In this document: one piece after another, positions 62,914 to 64,000 of the stretch
Position numbering within the stretch: the stretch's first letter is position 1
Layout of the letters: every line of letters starts with the position of its first letter
Source: Alkalihalobacillus sp. BA299
GTDB taxonomy: Bacteria; Bacillota; Bacilli; Bacillales; Bacillaceae_F
DNA: 64,000 nucleotides
Direction of reading: 5' to 3'
NCBI RefSeq assembly: GCF_017745675.1
Contig: NZ_JAFLJM010000004.1
Span: 1 to 64,000, forward strand
Translations under genes and position numbers: made by a program
Notes under the pieces: generated by a model
What the model saw: the letters and a program-made list of their open reading frames with translations, nothing else
Database searches by the model: none
What the model was told of the DNA's origin: nothing

Positions 62914-63942
62914 ATGATTAAGCCCTTCATACCTCAACTTGTATACATTGAAACTCAGGCCCTTGCCTATCCACTTGGGAATGAACTTAAGAAAAAATTT
63001 GAATCTATGGGAATAGAAATACGAGAAACAACTTCACATAATCAAGTTCGGAACATTCCTGGTGACAATGACTTACAAAAATATCGGAATGCTAAATCTA
63101 CATTAGTAGTTGGTGTCAGACGAACGTTAAAGTTTGATACATCAAAACCCTCCGCTGAATATGCAATCCCCTTGGCAACTGGCTGCATGGGACATTGTCA
63201 TTATTGTTATCTACAAACAACGATGGGAAGCAAACCATATATTCGTACATATGTGAATACGGATGAAATCCTCGTTGCAGCACAAAAATATATGGACGAA
63301 CGTGCCCCAGAAATTACGCGCTTTGAAGCATCTTGTACATCAGATATCGTTGGTATCGACCACCTCACTCACTCGTTAAAACATGCGATCGAATTTTTTG
63401 GGAAATCTGATTTGGGTAAATTACGCTTCGTTACAAAATTTCATCACGTTGATCATTTGCTCGATGCCAAACATAATGGGCGAACTCGATTTCGTTTTAG
63501 CGTTAATGCGGATTTTATTATTAAAAATTTTGAGCCTGGAACATCTCCCCTACAACAGAGGATCGAAGCAGCAGCCAAGGTTGCTATTGCGGGTTACCCA
63601 TTAGGTTTTATCGTTGCACCTATTTACATTTATGAAGGTTGGCAAGAAGGCTACGAAAAGTTGTTTGTAACCTTAAACGAAACGTTGCCAGATGAAGCTA
63701 AAAAGGATGTCACTTTTGAATTAATTCAACACCGATTTACAAAGCCAGCTAAACGAGTCATTGAAAAAAATTACCCGATGACGAAACTGGAATTGGATGA
63801 AGAAAAACGAAAGTATAAATGGGGTAAATACGGGATTGGCAAATATGTATATCAAACCGATGAACAAGAACAGTTAAAAGAAACACTACATGGTTACATT
63901 CATGAATATTTCCCTGAAGCTAAAATAGAGTACTTTACTTAG
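62914..63942 (+). CDS. splB: Spore photoproduct lyase SplB
   Basis: Radical-SAM DNA repair enzyme of 342 residues, the B. subtilis length, that reverses 5-thyminyl-5,6-dihydrothymine during spore germination. The [4Fe-4S] motif is CMGHCHYC with Cys91, Cys95 and Cys98; the catalytic H-atom donor Cys141 is seen in FEASCTSDIVG. The C-terminus has KRKYKWGKYGIGKYVYQ, as in other SplB proteins. ATG 62914 has GAGGAAGTGA upstream. It is expected to be made in the forespore together with SplA. Confidence 0.95.
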   Translation: MIKPFIPQLVYIETQALAYPLGNELKKKFESMGIEIRETTSHNQVRNIPGDNDLQKYRNAKSTLVVGVRRTLKFDTSKPSAEYAIPLATGCMGHCHYCYLQTTMGSKPYIRTYVNTDEILVAAQKYMDERAPEITRFEASCTSDIVGIDHLTHSLKHAIEFFGKSDLGKLRFVTKFHHVDHLLDAKHNGRTRFRFSVNADFIIKNFEPGTSPLQQRIEAAAKVAIAGYPLGFIVAPIYIYEGWQEGYEKLFVTLNETLPDEAKKDVTFELIQHRFTKPAKRVIEKNYPMTKLELDEEKRKYKWGKYGIGKYVYQTDEQEQLKETLHGYIHEYFPEAKIEYFT

Positions 63943-64000
63943 CAAAATTTGTATTATAACAGAAAAGAAAAAATAAGTTTTAAATACTACAAGAAATGTT

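Overview
The window reads as chromosome of a low-GC, endospore-forming member of the Bacillaceae. Sporulation genes (a SleL/YaaH cortex-lytic enzyme, SplA and SplB), many close homologues of Bacillus subtilis genes (nupNOPQ, nasDEF, cvfB, nrnB, topB, carD, yfmM/ykpA, ypcP, ypiB) and a solitary ectoine hydroxylase gene suggest a halotolerant or alkaliphilic Bacillus-like organism; the genus is inference. No rRNA, tRNA, prophage, CRISPR array or intact transposase gene was seen.

Layout. 0.4-7 kb: a minus-strand drug-export operon under a strong promoter (MarR regulator, DHA2 MFS pump, both halves of a heterodimeric ABC exporter, aldo/keto reductase). 7-9.7 kb: small secreted protein, WrbA-like quinone reductase, MhqR-type regulator with two matching operator palindromes, and an orphan VWA-like protein. 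10-15.4 kb: nucleoside ABC importer (nupNOPQ type). 15.5-23 kb: AP endonuclease IV, aromatic-acid exporter family, HD hydrolase, patatin, SleL, 5'-3' exonuclease. 23.7-28.2 kb: nitrite assimilation operon (nasF, nirB, nirD) behind a consensus promoter with an exact TnrA box at about -50, divergent from an Fsr-type MFS pump. 29.8-41.3 kb: RNA and DNA metabolism (cvfB, nrnB, topB, carD, recQ) and a decaying thiamine locus (intact thiG, internally deleted thiH). 41.4-48 kb: two ABC-F ATPases, ectD and an acyl-CoA dehydrogenase. 48.4-62 kb: housekeeping genes including a U32 peptidase-type rRNA hydroxylase homologue, a TSUP permease, an Aas-like acyl-ACP synthetase, YpiB, an M50-like membrane protein with a mutated active site, and a CobW GTPase. 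62.2-64 kb: DUF6501 protein and splAB.

The most striking non-coding content is a family of seven miniature inverted-repeat elements (MITEs) spread over the whole window. Five have perfect 8-bp AT-rich target duplications. The family occurs as a 185/186-bp long form and a 118-bp short form. The long copies form two sub-lineages whose sequence differences are compensatory on both arms of every hairpin, which points to selection on, or copying of, a folded structure. Three copies are mirror images of the others in orientation. A second, more degraded MITE and a separate family of bcr-like structured intergenic repeats (around 148-270, 35725-35998 and 47869-48024) are also present. Several genes show damage or edge effects next to repeats: thiH, a fragment upstream of thiG, a GNAT fragment, and a gene whose stop codon lies inside a target duplication.
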